Notes: generated by a model not told the origin, from the sequence alone. Shown: positions 8,865-17,854, counted from the stretch's first letter. The stretch: 64,000 bases of DNA from Phycisphaeraceae bacterium (GCA_020639195.1 JACKHB010000002.1:496001-560000); one strand, 5' to 3'. Translations and numbers: made by a program.

Positions 8865-8944
8865 GGGGCCTCAAGCCTAGACCGGGCGCGTTGGGACCAA
8901 TGGAGCGTTCGGTTCGAGGGGTCGGCGGTGACGCGCCAAAGTCT

Positions 8945-8973
8945 TTGCCGAACCCTCACACGCCCCGTAGACT
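8945..8973 (+). promoter_or_regulatory. Candidate sigma-70-type promoter before the EF-G-like gene
   Basis: TTGCCG at 8945-8950 and TAGACT at 8968-8973 are separated by 17 bp, matching the housekeeping -35/-10 layout. It would give a leader of roughly 160 nt before ATG 9141. It sits in the 276-bp divergent gap between gltX and the EF-G-like gene, the only place such a promoter could be. Prediction by eye only. Confidence 0.35.
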
Positions 8974-9140
8974 GACCCCGCGCGGGCCTCGACGCCGGTG
9001 GGCGCCCAGAGGGGTGCAGCGTCGGTCCCGTTTCAGGAACAGCCCACCGACCCGCGGCGGCGGCCCTGTCGACCGGCGCCGGGGTGATCGCGGGCCATCG
9101 TCTGCCGCGCCGTCCTGGCGCACAAGAGAGGGCTCCTCCT

Positions 9141-11198
9141 ATGGCCGAACGTCCCGTCGCTGACATCCGCAACATCGCCCTGGTCGGTCACGGTGGGTGC
9201 GGCAAAACCACGTTGACCGAACGCCTCCTGCTCGCGACCGGCACGATCACGCGGATGGGACGCGTCGAAGAGGGCAACACCGTCAGCGACTGGACCGACC
9301 TGGAGAAGGAGCACGCGCACAGCCTTCAGTCGAGCATCGTGCATTTCGATCACCACGACAAGACCGTCAACCTGATCGACACCCCCGGCATGCTCGACTT
9401 CCTCGGGCAGGCGATCGCCTCGTTCCCGGCGGTCGAGACCGTGGCGATCGTGGTCGACGCGATCCGCGGCATCGAGACCGGCACGCGTCGGCTGTTTCAG
9501 GTCGCGGCGGATCGGCGTCTGCCGCGGATGATCATCATCAACAAGATGGACGACCAGCAGGTCGAGTTGGAAGAGGTCGTCGAGCGCATCCGCGAGACCT
9601 TCGGGAGCGTCTGCCTGCCCCTGAACCTGCCCACGCCCGATCGCGACGGCGTGGTGAACGTGCTGACCAGCGAGCACGGCGACACGCTGTTCAGCTCGGT
9701 GGAGGACGCGCACACGCGAATCCTCGACCAGGTGGTCGAGGTGGACGAGGAACTCATGAGCGAGTACCTCGACAAGGGCGCAGAGGGGATGGACAAGGCC
9801 CGCGTGCACGACGCCTTCCGCAAGGCGCTGCGGGAGGGCCACCTCGTGCCGATCGTCTTCGTCAGCGCCAAAACGGGCGTGGGCATCGAGGACCTGCTGC
9901 ACGAGTTCACCGACCTCCTGCCCAGTCCGCTCCAGGGCAATCCGCGCACGTTCATCCGCACCAACGACGACGGCGAGTCGAGCGAGTTCCTGCCCGAGGC
10001 CGACCCGTCCAAGCCGCTGATCGCCCACGTCTTCAAGGTGTCGAGCGACCCCTTCGTGGGCAAGCTCGGCGTGTTCCGCGTTCACCAGGGCGTGCTTCGC
10101 GCCAAGGACGAGGTGTACGTCGGCGACGCGCGCAAGCCAATCCGCATCGGCCACATCTTCAAGCTCCAGGGCAAGGACCACGTCGAGGCGCACGAGGTGC
10201 ACCCGGGCGATATCGCGGCGGTCGCGAAGATCGACGAGGTCGCCTTCAACGCGGTGCTCCACGCCGAGCACGGCGAGGGTTCGATCCGCCTCAAGCCTCT
10301 GCCGCTGCCCAAACCGCTCTTTGGTCTGGCAGTGGAGTTGGTCAACCGGGCCGACGAGACCAAGTTCAGCGGCGCCGTGGCCAAGATCGTGGCGGAGGAT
10401 CCGTGCTTCGTGATGGAGCGTGTCGCGGCGACGCACCAGACCGTGCTCAAGGGACTGGGAGAGCTGCACCTGAGGATCTCGCTGGAGAAACTCAAGAAGC
10501 TCTACCACATCGAGGTGAACACGTCGACGCCCAAGGTCGCCTACCAGGAGACCATCATGGGCAAGGCCGACGGCCATCATCGGCACAAGAAGCAGTCCGG
10601 CGGCTCGGGGGAGTTCGGCGAGGTGTACCTGCGGGTCGCCCCGCTGCCCCTGGACCACCCGGAAGGATTTGAGTTCGAGAACGTGGTGGTGGGCGGCAAC
10701 ATTCCCAGGCAGTTCATGCCCGCGATCGAGAAGGGCGTGCGACAGGTGCTGACCGAGGGCGCCATCGCCGGGTATCCCATGCGCTGCGTGCGAGTCGAGG
10801 TCTACGACGGCAAGTACCACGCCGTGGACTCCAAGGAGGTCGCGTTCGTCAAGGCGGGCAAGCGCGCGTTCATCGACGCCGTGCAGAAGGCCAGGCCCGT
10901 CCTCCTCGAGCCGTACGTGAACCTCGAGGTCACGGCGCCCAGCCAGTACATGGGCGACATCAACGCGGACATCTCGACCAAGCGAGGCCGGGTCATGGAC
11001 ACCGAGATGTCCGGCTCGGACATCGTCATCGTCAAGGCCCAGGTGCCGCTGTCGGAGTTGCAGAACTACTCGAACCAGCTCAAGAGCATGACAGGGGGCG
11101 CGGGCGCGTTCTCGATGGATTTCAGCCACGAGGAGCAGGCGCCGCCGAACGTCCAGGCCGAGGTCGTCGCGGCGTTCAAGCCCCGAGAAGAGGATTGA
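9141..11198 (+). CDS. EF-G-like translational GTPase (FusA2-type paralogue)
   Basis: The protein has the five-domain EF-G plan in 685 residues. The P-loop is GHGGCGKTT (residues 16-24), the G3 motif is DTPGM (80-84) and the G4 motif is NKMD (134-137). The C-terminal domains IV/V carry GGNIPRQFMPAIEKG and MSGSDIVIVKAQVPLSE. Canonical EF-G has DTPGH, whose His is needed for GTP hydrolysis; here it is Met, as in the divergent EF-G-like group of many bacteria. It is therefore probably a paralogue with a specialised role, not the main elongation factor. The ATG at 9141 is chosen over the longer frame because AGAGAGGG precedes it at proper spacing. The stop overlaps the next gene. Confidence 0.9.
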   Translation: MAERPVADIRNIALVGHGGCGKTTLTERLLLATGTITRMGRVEEGNTVSDWTDLEKEHAHSLQSSIVHFDHHDKTVNLIDTPGMLDFLGQAIASFPAVETVAIVVDAIRGIETGTRRLFQVAADRRLPRMIIINKMDDQQVELEEVVERIRETFGSVCLPLNLPTPDRDGVVNVLTSEHGDTLFSSVEDAHTRILDQVVEVDEELMSEYLDKGAEGMDKARVHDAFRKALREGHLVPIVFVSAKTGVGIEDLLHEFTDLLPSPLQGNPRTFIRTNDDGESSEFLPEADPSKPLIAHVFKVSSDPFVGKLGVFRVHQGVLRAKDEVYVGDARKPIRIGHIFKLQGKDHVEAHEVHPGDIAAVAKIDEVAFNAVLHAEHGEGSIRLKPLPLPKPLFGLAVELVNRADETKFSGAVAKIVAEDPCFVMERVAATHQTVLKGLGELHLRISLEKLKKLYHIEVNTSTPKVAYQETIMGKADGHHRHKKQSGGSGEFGEVYLRVAPLPLDHPEGFEFENVVVGGNIPRQFMPAIEKGVRQVLTEGAIAGYPMRCVRVEVYDGKYHAVDSKEVAFVKAGKRAFIDAVQKARPVLLEPYVNLEVTAPSQYMGDINADISTKRGRVMDTEMSGSDIVIVKAQVPLSELQNYSNQLKSMTGGAGAFSMDFSHEEQAPPNVQAEVVAAFKPREED

Positions 11199-11926
11199 CC
11201 GGGCAGGACCCCGCTGGCATCGCGGCCAACGATTCGTCCATGGGCGGCTACCTCGATCCCTATCGGCGCGCCGTCGAGGCGTTTGGCGCTTCGTTCGAGT
11301 CGCTCCTGTGGAACAGCCCCTACACGCAGGAGGTGCGGTTCGAGGCGATCGCCGCCAGCGTGGACCTGGCCGACCGATCCGTGGGAGACTTCGGGGCCGG
11401 GCGCGCTGACCTGCTCGACTGGCTTGCCTCTCGCGACATCCGGACGCGACGCTACGTCGCGGTCGAGGCGATCCCCGAACTTCACGCCATGTGCCAGCGG
11501 CGAGCGGCCAGCTTTGGTGCGGGCGCGCTGGCCGAGCGGGCAGACTTCGTGCAGGAAGAGGGCGTCTTCGAGCGGCTCATTGCGGCCCATGGCCTCGACA
11601 CGCTGCTGTTCAGCGGCTCGCTGAACACGCTGTCGCGCGACGGCGCGGTCGGCGTGCTCGAGCGGGCGTGGGGCGCGCTGTCGGGGATCGATCGGGGCGT
11701 GCTGGCGTTTAACTTCCTCAGCACGCTGCGCAGGGCGGGCAGCGATGAAACGCCCGCCTGCCGGTTCGACACCATGGCGATGATCCGCTGGGCGATCGGC
11801 AGGACGCCGCTGGTCGTGATCCGGCACGATTACCTGGCCGACCACGACTGCACCATCGTGATGAGACGGCACGCGGGCGTACCATCCGCCCGCCATGGCG
11901 AACATCATCGTCCTTCAGCACAGTGA
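11195..11926 (+). CDS. SAM-dependent methyltransferase-like protein
   Basis: A Rossmann-like methyltransferase fold is suggested by VGDFGAGRADLLDWL (motif I region, about residues 63-77), the acidic strand end RRYVAVEAIPELH (motif II) and LDTLLFSGSLNTL (motif IV region). The substrate is unknown. The TTG at 11195 overlaps the TGA of the EF-G-like gene and follows a purine-rich AGAAGAGGA. ATG 11240 is the main alternative and lacks an evident RBS. Its 3' end overlaps the following amidotransferase gene by 32 bp, so the three genes are likely co-transcribed. Confidence 0.7.
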   Translation: MTGQDPAGIAANDSSMGGYLDPYRRAVEAFGASFESLLWNSPYTQEVRFEAIAASVDLADRSVGDFGAGRADLLDWLASRDIRTRRYVAVEAIPELHAMCQRRAASFGAGALAERADFVQEEGVFERLIAAHGLDTLLFSGSLNTLSRDGAVGVLERAWGALSGIDRGVLAFNFLSTLRRAGSDETPACRFDTMAMIRWAIGRTPLVVIRHDYLADHDCTIVMRRHAGVPSARHGEHHRPSAQ

Positions 11927-12632
11927 GATCGGGGGCCCCGGCCGGCTGGGAGCGACGCTGCGCGACCACGGCTTTCGACTGGACATTCGGAGGGTGGATC
12001 TGCCCCCGGAGAAGGGTGGCGCGCCGCCTCCGGCAGATCTCGACAACGTGCAGGGCGTCGTCTCTCTGGGTGGTCCGCAGTCCGCAAACGACCCGTTCGC
12101 GTGGGTGGCCCGGGAGCAGGCGTTCTTGCGTCTGGCGCACGAGGCCGAGCTTCCCGTCATCGGCGTGTGCCTTGGCAGCCAGATGCTGGGCAAGGCCCTG
12201 GGCGGCGAGGTCCGGGCGATGGCCCGACCCGAGGTCGGGTTCCAGCCGATCCGTGTCGAGGTCGCCGGGCAGACCGACACGATCATGGCGGGCGTTCCCT
12301 GGTCTGCGCCTCGTCTGTCGATCCACGGAGATGAGGTTTCCACGCTGCCGGCCGGAGCGACGCTGCTGTCCTCGTCGCAGGCGTGCCGCGTCCAGGCCTG
12401 GAAGATCGGCCTGCGCACCTACGCATTCCAGCATCACTTCGAGGCCGATCGGGCCATGGCGCTCGCGATGTTCGGGTCCGAGCCCGAGTTGCTCGCCCGC
12501 GCGGGTGTGACACTTGACGGGTTGAAGAGCGAGCTTGATCGGCACTACGACCGATTCGCGACGATCGCCGACCGCCTGTGCCTCAACATCGCGGCGTTCG
12601 CATTCCCCTACTCCTCGCTCCTGTCGGCCTGA
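11895..12632 (+). CDS. Class I glutamine amidotransferase (GMP synthase GATase-like)
   Basis: The 245-residue protein is a stand-alone class I glutaminase domain. The nucleophile elbow GVCLGSQML places Cys92, and the catalytic dyad is in YAFQHHFE (His180 or His181 with Glu183). The first motif VVSLGGPQSANDP is the family's oxyanion strand. Such free-standing proteins are relatives of the GuaA N-terminal domain, but the true acceptor substrate is usually unknown; some act on gamma-glutamyl compounds. The start is inside the end of the methyltransferase gene, and its stop is one base before the next GTG start, so coupling is likely. Confidence 0.88.
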   Translation: MANIIVLQHSEIGGPGRLGATLRDHGFRLDIRRVDLPPEKGGAPPPADLDNVQGVVSLGGPQSANDPFAWVAREQAFLRLAHEAELPVIGVCLGSQMLGKALGGEVRAMARPEVGFQPIRVEVAGQTDTIMAGVPWSAPRLSIHGDEVSTLPAGATLLSSSQACRVQAWKIGLRTYAFQHHFEADRAMALAMFGSEPELLARAGVTLDGLKSELDRHYDRFATIADRLCLNIAAFAFPYSSLLSA

Positions 12633-12633
12633 G

Positions 12634-13650
12634 GTGGCCAGCCGGTTCCAGATCGCGCCGCCCTCGGATTACGTGTTGTCGCGCGATGCGTGCTCGTACG
12701 GGTACTTCCTGCTTGCGCCCAACCACTGGGACCCAGACGCCCGGGCCCTGTCGCGCGTGCTCGACCTCGAGGCCGGTCCGTCTGTGCTTCGGATCACGCA
12801 GGGAGCCGAGGGCGGTCGGGCCTCGCCCGGGACGCCGCTGACGGTCCGAGCCGATCGGACGCTCTCGCGCGCCGAGAGGACCGAGGCGTCGGGTCAGATC
12901 TCGCGGATGCTCCGCCTGGACGAAGACCACACGGTCGTTCGCGGATTTCATCGGGTGGATCCGCGCTGGCGGCGATCGGGCCGCGGGCGCCTGTTCCGAT
13001 CACCGACGCTGTTCGAAGACGTCATCAAGACGGTGACGAGCTGCAACGTGCAATGGCCGAGCACTGTGCACATGAACATCCGGCTGTGCGATGTGCTGGG
13101 CCGTGGCGGAGCGTTTCCGACGCCGAAGCGCTTGTCCCGCGCCCGGGCGAGCACGCTTCGCGCCCGCTGCCGCGTGGGATATCGAGATCAGCGAATCATC
13201 GACCTGTCTCGCCTGTTTGTGACGGGCGAGATCGATGAAGCATGGCTGGCGAGTCCCTCGACCGCCGACGACGACGTGTTCGTGTTTCTCAAGGGCCTGC
13301 CGGGGATCGGGCCATACGCCGCGGCGAACATCATGCAGTTGCTGGGCCGATACGCGAGGCTCCCCCTGGACACCGAGAGCCTGCGCCACGGGCGGACCGT
13401 GATGGGTATCGAGGGCGCCGACGCCACGGTCATGCGCCGCGTGCATGAGCACTTTGCCCCATTCGGGTCGCACGCCTTCCGCAGCTATTGGTTCGAACTC
13501 TGGGAGTTCTACGAGGCGAAGGCGGGGCCCAGCGAGACGTGGAGGGCACGCGAGCTCGCCTCGGCCTTCACCGCGAGCAATCTCAAGTCCGTGAAGGCCC
13601 CCAAGCGTCCGAGAACGGCGCCAGGCCGGGCCGCTGCGCCCCGGTCGTAG
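12634..13650 (+). CDS. HhH-GPD superfamily DNA glycosylase (AlkA/OGG-like)
   Basis: A base-excision repair glycosylase. The helix-hairpin-helix is LKGLPGIGPYAAANIMQLLG (residues 219-238) and the catalytic Asp is D246 in LPLDTESLRH. The N-terminal part (about 1-120) carries the antiparallel beta domain seen in AlkA/OGG1 proteins, and LFEDVIKTVTSCNVQW (127-142) is the conserved helix before the catalytic core. No Lys precedes the Asp in the OGG1 position, so a monofunctional, alkylation-repair-type activity is more likely. The C-terminus is basic. The GTG at 12634 lies just after the amidotransferase stop and is preferred over the longer frame reading back into that gene. Confidence 0.88.
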   Translation: MASRFQIAPPSDYVLSRDACSYGYFLLAPNHWDPDARALSRVLDLEAGPSVLRITQGAEGGRASPGTPLTVRADRTLSRAERTEASGQISRMLRLDEDHTVVRGFHRVDPRWRRSGRGRLFRSPTLFEDVIKTVTSCNVQWPSTVHMNIRLCDVLGRGGAFPTPKRLSRARASTLRARCRVGYRDQRIIDLSRLFVTGEIDEAWLASPSTADDDVFVFLKGLPGIGPYAAANIMQLLGRYARLPLDTESLRHGRTVMGIEGADATVMRRVHEHFAPFGSHAFRSYWFELWEFYEAKAGPSETWRARELASAFTASNLKSVKAPKRPRTAPGRAAAPRS

Positions 13651-13684
13651 AGGCTGGTTCCCGCATCGGGCCGATGAATCGGGC

Positions 13685-13900
13685 GTGGATCTCACCAGCG
13701 CCAGTCTCGGACAGGTGAGCGATGGCGTCTCTGCGTGGAGAGCCTTTGCGCAAAGCGTGGGGCGCGCGCTCGACGCCAATGCCGACCTCGCGCCTGTCAT
13801 CGCGGTGGTGCTGATCGCCCTCGCCGTGCTGGCGTTGGACGTGTTCGTGGCCCGCCGGATCGCGAGGCGCGGCGAACGGGGCAGGAACGATCGGTCCTGA
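13685..13900 (+). CDS. Possible small single-pass membrane protein
   Basis: A 71-codon frame with a GTG start. It has one strong hydrophobic helix (LAPVIAVVLIALAVLALDVFV, about residues 35-55) followed by a basic, charged tail (ARRIARRGERGRN), a plausible N-out/C-in topology. No family is recognised and no clear RBS is present. It lies in the 364-bp gap between the glycosylase gene and the DUF1080 gene. The helix argues for a real product, but the short length keeps confidence low. The rest of the gap (13901-14014) shows nothing recognisable. Confidence 0.4.
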   Translation: MDLTSASLGQVSDGVSAWRAFAQSVGRALDANADLAPVIAVVLIALAVLALDVFVARRIARRGERGRNDRS

Positions 13901-14014
13901 CCCATCGGTCCCCAGGTCCGCATCGGACAGGTACACTCCAGTGGAATCCTGTGCCCGCGGCGATGGCGCGCCCGGGCCGTCTCAACGGATGTCGCGCCTG
14001 GAGCACTGCGAGCC

Positions 14015-14710
14015 ATGACCTTTGCCCGAACCGTCGTTGCCTGTTCCGGTCTCGCCACTCTGCTGGCCGCTTCCGGATGCGCGTGCCACGTCTCCACATG
14101 CGATGACTGCTGCGACGATGAGCAGGCCGTCGTGCAAACGCCGTACACCGCCAACGCGACCACCGTGCTGTTCAACGGGCGTGATATGAGTGGGTGGTCG
14201 TTCTTTCTCAATGATGCCGCCGATCCCAAGAACACCTGGTCCGTCCAGAACGGCGTGATCCACTGCACCGGCACGCCGGCGGGATACATGCAGACCAGGG
14301 CGTCGTTCGAGGACTTCGTGCTGACGCTCGAGTGGCGGTGGGCCGGACAGCCCGGGAACTCGGGCGTGCTGCTGCGCAAGGCCGGCGACGACAAGACCTG
14401 GCCCGACAGCCTCGAGGCCCAGTTGCAACACGGCAACGCCGGCGACTTCTGGAAGATCGGCGGCGTCCACGCCGAGATGGAGCCTTCGCGCACCAACGGC
14501 AACAACGTCAAGAAGCTCGCCGACGCCGAGAACCCCGTCGGCGAATGGAACCGCTACGTGATCACCGTTCGTGGCGGGGACGTCGCCCTCGAGATCAACG
14601 GCCAGCGCGTCAACTCGGCGTGGAACGTGACGCGTCGCGCCGGTCCGATCTGCCTGCAGTCCGAAGGGGCGCCCATCGAGTTCCGGAATATCGAGATCAC
14701 GCCGCTGTGA
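14015..14710 (+). CDS. DUF1080 / 3-keto-disaccharide hydrolase domain lipoprotein
   Basis: The N-terminus is a lipoprotein signal (hydrophobic stretch then LLAASGC, acylated Cys about residue 28). The mature protein is a single DUF1080 domain: TTVLFNGRDMSGW, then FEDFVLTLEWRW, NSGVLLRK, and the closing strand GPICLQSEGAPIEFRNIEI. This concanavalin-like sandwich is very abundant in planctomycetes, and members have been linked to hydrolysis of 3-keto-glycosides. An envelope-attached sugar-processing role fits but the substrate is not shown. A Cys-rich segment (CACHVSTCDDCCDD) directly follows the lipobox, which is unusual. Downstream is a convergent hypothetical gene. Confidence 0.9.
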   Translation: MTFARTVVACSGLATLLAASGCACHVSTCDDCCDDEQAVVQTPYTANATTVLFNGRDMSGWSFFLNDAADPKNTWSVQNGVIHCTGTPAGYMQTRASFEDFVLTLEWRWAGQPGNSGVLLRKAGDDKTWPDSLEAQLQHGNAGDFWKIGGVHAEMEPSRTNGNNVKKLADAENPVGEWNRYVITVRGGDVALEINGQRVNSAWNVTRRAGPICLQSEGAPIEFRNIEITPL

Positions 14711-14727
14711 TCGTGGGACGACTTGGC

Positions 14728-14764
14728 GCGAGGCGATCCTCCGCATCCTGACACATCGCCTCGC
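14728..14764. terminator. Inverted repeat between convergent genes
   Basis: GCGAGGCGAT (14728-14737) and ATCGCCTCGC (14755-14764) form a perfect 10-bp stem with a 17-nt loop, in the short gap between the convergent DUF1080 gene and the following minus-strand gene. No U-tract follows on either strand, so it may be a hairpin stabilising mRNA ends rather than a true intrinsic terminator. Confidence 0.4.
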
Positions 14765-14786
14765 ACGGAACGGATTCCGTCATCGG

Positions 14787-15266
14787 TTACGGCGACGGTT
14801 CCGCCGAAGCCTCGATCCAGTCGCCCATGTATGCGCCGAGATTGGGATCCTCCCTCAAGACATGCCGAACGTACGTATTTCGTTCGTGCCACATGACTTC
14901 GAGGTCCCACACGCAGAAGCTCCCGCGGCTCTCGGCGGGGTGCCACTCATCCGACTCCCGGGGAGATCGCCAGATGCGGGTGGCCAACTCGTTCTCGTTG
15001 ATCCACGTGCCAAGGACCACGTAGTTCCAGCCCGCGCCCTGGTGGAGGATCATGAACCCGACCGGGGGAGACGCGGCATCGGCGGGGGCGCGCTGGATGT
15101 CAATCTGGGCAAGACGGATCCCAGATTCAAAGTCAAAGGGCCGTAGTCTTTCCCCGCGACGCGTGATCTCGTAGACCTTGATTCGACGCCCACCCAGGGC
15201 CCTCAGACCTACGGGCCGGATGGTCCTGGCGTGGAAGGGTTCAGGCGTGAACGGGGGGTTGGTCAC
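14787..15266 (-). CDS. Hypothetical protein with conserved-looking core
   Basis: From GTG 15266 the product has 159 residues. It begins with FHARTIRPVGLRALGGRRIK and contains VGFMILHQGAGWNYVVLGTW, then an aromatic-rich region (IWRSPRESDEWHP, VWDLEVMWHERNTYVRHVL). The density of Trp/Tyr and the clear alternation of polar and apolar residues indicate a real folded protein, but no family is recognised. The frame can be extended to 15380, but that part is Arg/Ser-rich and would run up to the promoter of the divergent gene, so the shorter start is chosen. No signal peptide or membrane helix is seen; it is probably cytoplasmic. Confidence 0.7.
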   Translation of the reverse strand: MTNPPFTPEPFHARTIRPVGLRALGGRRIKVYEITRRGERLRPFDFESGIRLAQIDIQRAPADAASPPVGFMILHQGAGWNYVVLGTWINENELATRIWRSPRESDEWHPAESRGSFCVWDLEVMWHERNTYVRHVLREDPNLGAYMGDWIEASAEPSP

Positions 15267-15387
15267 CCCGCAGGATATGGGCCGGCGCGCCGGGAGCCCT
15301 GACCGCGCATTCTCGGACCTCAAGAACCCTTCCGGACTCTGGACAGGTCCGAGTGCAGATTCCCGCTTCGACGAGCGCAAAAAGTGC

Positions 15388-15415
15388 TTGCCAGGGTGGG
15401 GTTTGCGACTATTCT
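15388..15415 (+). promoter_or_regulatory. Candidate sigma-70-type promoter for the sorting-signal protein
   Basis: TTGCCA at 15388-15393 and TATTCT at 15410-15415 are separated by 16 bp and preceded by an A-rich stretch. A start of transcription near 15422 would give a leader of about 77 nt ending in a strong purine-rich RBS region (AGAGAAGAGGGGG) before ATG 15499. The same arrangement is seen at 47764 before another secreted-protein gene. Confidence 0.5.
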
Positions 15416-15498
15416 CTCAGCGGAGAGCGGCGGGCCGTCCAGCCCGTCGGGGTTGAGAGATCGATTCACATATCAAGAGAGAAGAGGGGGATCGAGAG

Positions 15499-16299
15499 AT
15501 GCGACTCCTTGCGTTCATGGGTGTCGTTGTCGCCGCGGGCGGCATCGCGGGTGCGGACACGTTCAACTGGGACTGGAATGTTGGTGACCCGGGCAACTAC
15601 GGGATCAGCAACTCTGGGGGCACGTTTGAGTCGATCAACGCCAGCTTCAGCACCGACACGAACATGCTGAGCTGGAAGATCACGTTCAGCGATCGCCGGA
15701 CCACGGGCATTACGCTGGCGACCAGCGACGGCCCGAACCCCAAGGGACACGCGGGCGAGCTCGCGATCCTCTATCTCGATGCCGAGAACATCAACACCCC
15801 GCATCTGCTGGCGTACGGCTACAACGGCACCAACTCTCGCACGAGCTTCCAGGACGGCGACGGCAACGTCTCTGGCAATCAGGCCCCCGACATCATCCAC
15901 GATCGCAACGACACGAGCTGGATCCAGTCGCTCAGTGTGGCGGACGTCGCCGGCGGCAAGCGCGTGTTTGACTTCACGATCGACGCCTCGTACATCAACG
16001 GCTACTCGCCAGAGTATCCCGACGCTCAGGACCCCTGGTTCGGCATCGGCTGGGGAGAGAAGCTCGGCCTTTGGCTGCACACCTACCGCAGCCTCGACGC
16101 CAGCTACGGATCTGTCACCGCGGCTTCGGGCGACACCAAGTATGCCCTCAAGAAGTGGGATCGTTATCGCGAAGGGTATTTCGACGGCAACGATTTCGAG
16201 ACCGACCCCATGCGGCTGGTCCCCCTGCCCGGCGCAGCCGCGATGGGCCTCGCGGGGATGGGTCTGGTCGGCCTTCGCCGCCGGCGCGCTGCCCGCTAA
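15499..16299 (+). CDS. Exported protein with VPLPGA-type C-terminal sorting signal
   Basis: A 266-residue protein with an N-terminal signal peptide (cleavage likely after AGGIAGA, residue about 20) and a C-terminal tripartite sorting tail: VPLPGAAAMGLAGMG, a short hydrophobic helix, and the basic end RRRRAAR. This is the layout of PEP-CTERM/VPLPA-CTERM proteins, which are processed by an exosortase-like enzyme and placed at the cell surface. The body is beta-rich, with Asn/Asp/Gly-rich loops and no recognised catalytic motif. The gene forms a complete transcription unit, with the promoter at 15388 and an intrinsic terminator at 16324. A PEP-CTERM cognate exosortase is not present in the window. 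Confidence 0.85.
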   Translation: MRLLAFMGVVVAAGGIAGADTFNWDWNVGDPGNYGISNSGGTFESINASFSTDTNMLSWKITFSDRRTTGITLATSDGPNPKGHAGELAILYLDAENINTPHLLAYGYNGTNSRTSFQDGDGNVSGNQAPDIIHDRNDTSWIQSLSVADVAGGKRVFDFTIDASYINGYSPEYPDAQDPWFGIGWGEKLGLWLHTYRSLDASYGSVTAASGDTKYALKKWDRYREGYFDGNDFETDPMRLVPLPGAAAMGLAGMGLVGLRRRRAAR

Positions 16300-16323
16300 C
16301 ACGATCTCTTCCGTCAGGCTCCA

Positions 16324-16354
16324 CAGGGCACGCCCCGGCGTGCCCTGTTTCTTT
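16324..16354 (+). terminator. Rho-independent terminator
   Basis: A perfect 10-bp stem, CAGGGCACGC (16324-16333) with GCGTGCCCTG (16338-16347), a 4-nt loop and TTTCTTT directly after it. It lies 24 bp after the stop of the sorting-signal protein gene and should end that transcript. Confidence 0.8.
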
Positions 16355-16444
16355 GGGCGCGTTGGAGGCGCCAATCCGACGCTGCGCTGTTGACGCGAGA
16401 TCGGCCAGTGGCGATGCTGCGGGTACGCGAAGGAGGACTCGACC

Positions 16445-17854
16445 GTGCCCGTGATGCTCATCCCGTGGACCATCCTGGCCATGTCTTCGTCACCGGCCCC
16501 CGAGCCCGCCCGCATGTGGGTGTTCTTCCGCGACAGAGACATCTCGGACCAGTCGAGCGCAATCGCCGCGTTCGAGTCGCGCGCGGATCCCCGACAGATC
16601 GCCAGGCGAACGCTGCGGCGGAGCGCTCCCGGCCTGTTCGATGCGCGCGATCTTCCGGTGAGCGCCGCCTACGCGAACTCGATCACGGATTGTGGCGCGC
16701 GGATCCGCGTCAGGAGCCGCTGGCTGAACGCGGTCAGCGTCGAGGCGTCGTCCGAGACACTCGCCGAGATCTCGGCGCTGCCCTTTGTCGATCGCATCGA
16801 ACCAGTCCGGGGAGGCCGGCCGCGCGAGGCCACCCCGATTGTGCCGAGCGGACGGCCCATTGCCTCGGCCGATGCAACGCTGCACGGCTATGCGTTCACG
16901 CAGCTCAACCAGATCGGGATCGTCGCGTTGCACGATCTCGAGGCGGTGCATGGCGAGGGCGTGATCATCGGCATACTCGACACGGGATTCCAACTCTCGC
17001 ACGACGTGTTCAATCACCCGGACCATCCGATCGACGTGATCGCCTCGTGGGACTTCATCAACGACGATGGAAACGTGGGCATCGAGGCGGGCGATCCCGA
17101 AGACCAGCACGTGCACGGGACGTGCGTGCTCTCGACGATCGCCGGGTACGCCCCGGGCGAGTTCATGGGCGGCGCGTGGGGCGCCTCGTTCGTCCTGGCC
17201 AAGACCGAGGACATCAGCCAGGAGGTGCCCCTCGAGGAGGACCTGTACGTCGCGGGGCTCGAGTTCATCGAAGCGCACGGCGCCGACGTGGCCACCAGCA
17301 GTCTGGGCTACATCGACTGGTACACGCAGGGGGATCTCGACGGATTCACGGCCGTCACGACGATCGCCGTGAACGTCGCGACGCAGAACGGCCTGGTCTG
17401 CGTGACCGCGGCGGGCAATGGGGGCAATGACCAGGACCAGTCAACCCTGATCGCGCCTTCGGACGCGTTCGACGTGATCGCATGCGGGGCCGTGAACGAG
17501 TTCGGAGAGACCGAGGGATTCTCCTCTCGCGGCCCGACCGCCGACGGGCGCGCGAAGCCCGAGATCCTGGCGATGGGACGGAGCGTCGTGTGCGCGGATC
17601 CGTGGGCCATGGACGGGTACGTCACGGCCAGCGGGACCAGCCTGAGCACGCCCCTGATCGCGTCGGGTGTCGCGCTGGCCCTGCAGATGTACCCCAACTG
17701 GACCGTCGAGCGGGTGCGAACCCGGCTGTTCACTTCGGCCGGCGACTATCTCGCGACGGGAACGTTCGATCCCGCGTTCATTCGCGGCTACGGGATCGCC
17801 AGCTTCTGGCGAGCGACGCACCCGATGCGGTGGACCCGCAAACCCAGTCCGTGA
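16445..17854 (+). CDS. Subtilisin-like serine protease (peptidase S8)
   Basis: The catalytic triad is visible: Asp179 in IIGILDTGF, His224 in HVHGTC, and Ser399 in SGTSLSTP, with the oxyanion Asn325 in AAGNGGN. The first 20 or so residues (MPVMLIPWTILAMSSSPAPE) look like a signal sequence. Residues 25-140 resemble an inhibitor-I9-like propeptide in spacing (DISDQSSAIAAFESRADPRQ, then LPFVDRIEPV). The enzyme is thus probably secreted and self-processing. GTG 16445 follows GAAGGAGG at good spacing. No C-terminal sorting or dockerin domain follows the protease domain, unlike the neighbouring secreted proteins. Confidence 0.92.
   Translation: MPVMLIPWTILAMSSSPAPEPARMWVFFRDRDISDQSSAIAAFESRADPRQIARRTLRRSAPGLFDARDLPVSAAYANSITDCGARIRVRSRWLNAVSVEASSETLAEISALPFVDRIEPVRGGRPREATPIVPSGRPIASADATLHGYAFTQLNQIGIVALHDLEAVHGEGVIIGILDTGFQLSHDVFNHPDHPIDVIASWDFINDDGNVGIEAGDPEDQHVHGTCVLSTIAGYAPGEFMGGAWGASFVLAKTEDISQEVPLEEDLYVAGLEFIEAHGADVATSSLGYIDWYTQGDLDGFTAVTTIAVNVATQNGLVCVTAAGNGGNDQDQSTLIAPSDAFDVIACGAVNEFGETEGFSSRGPTADGRAKPEILAMGRSVVCADPWAMDGYVTASGTSLSTPLIASGVALALQMYPNWTVERVRTRLFTSAGDYLATGTFDPAFIRGYGIASFWRATHPMRWTRKPSP

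Noticed and set aside
6678..8975. 765-codon plus-strand ORF over glnS and gltX
   Set aside because: It is an antisense frame to two clearly identified synthetase genes and has an Arg/Gly/Val-biased composition.
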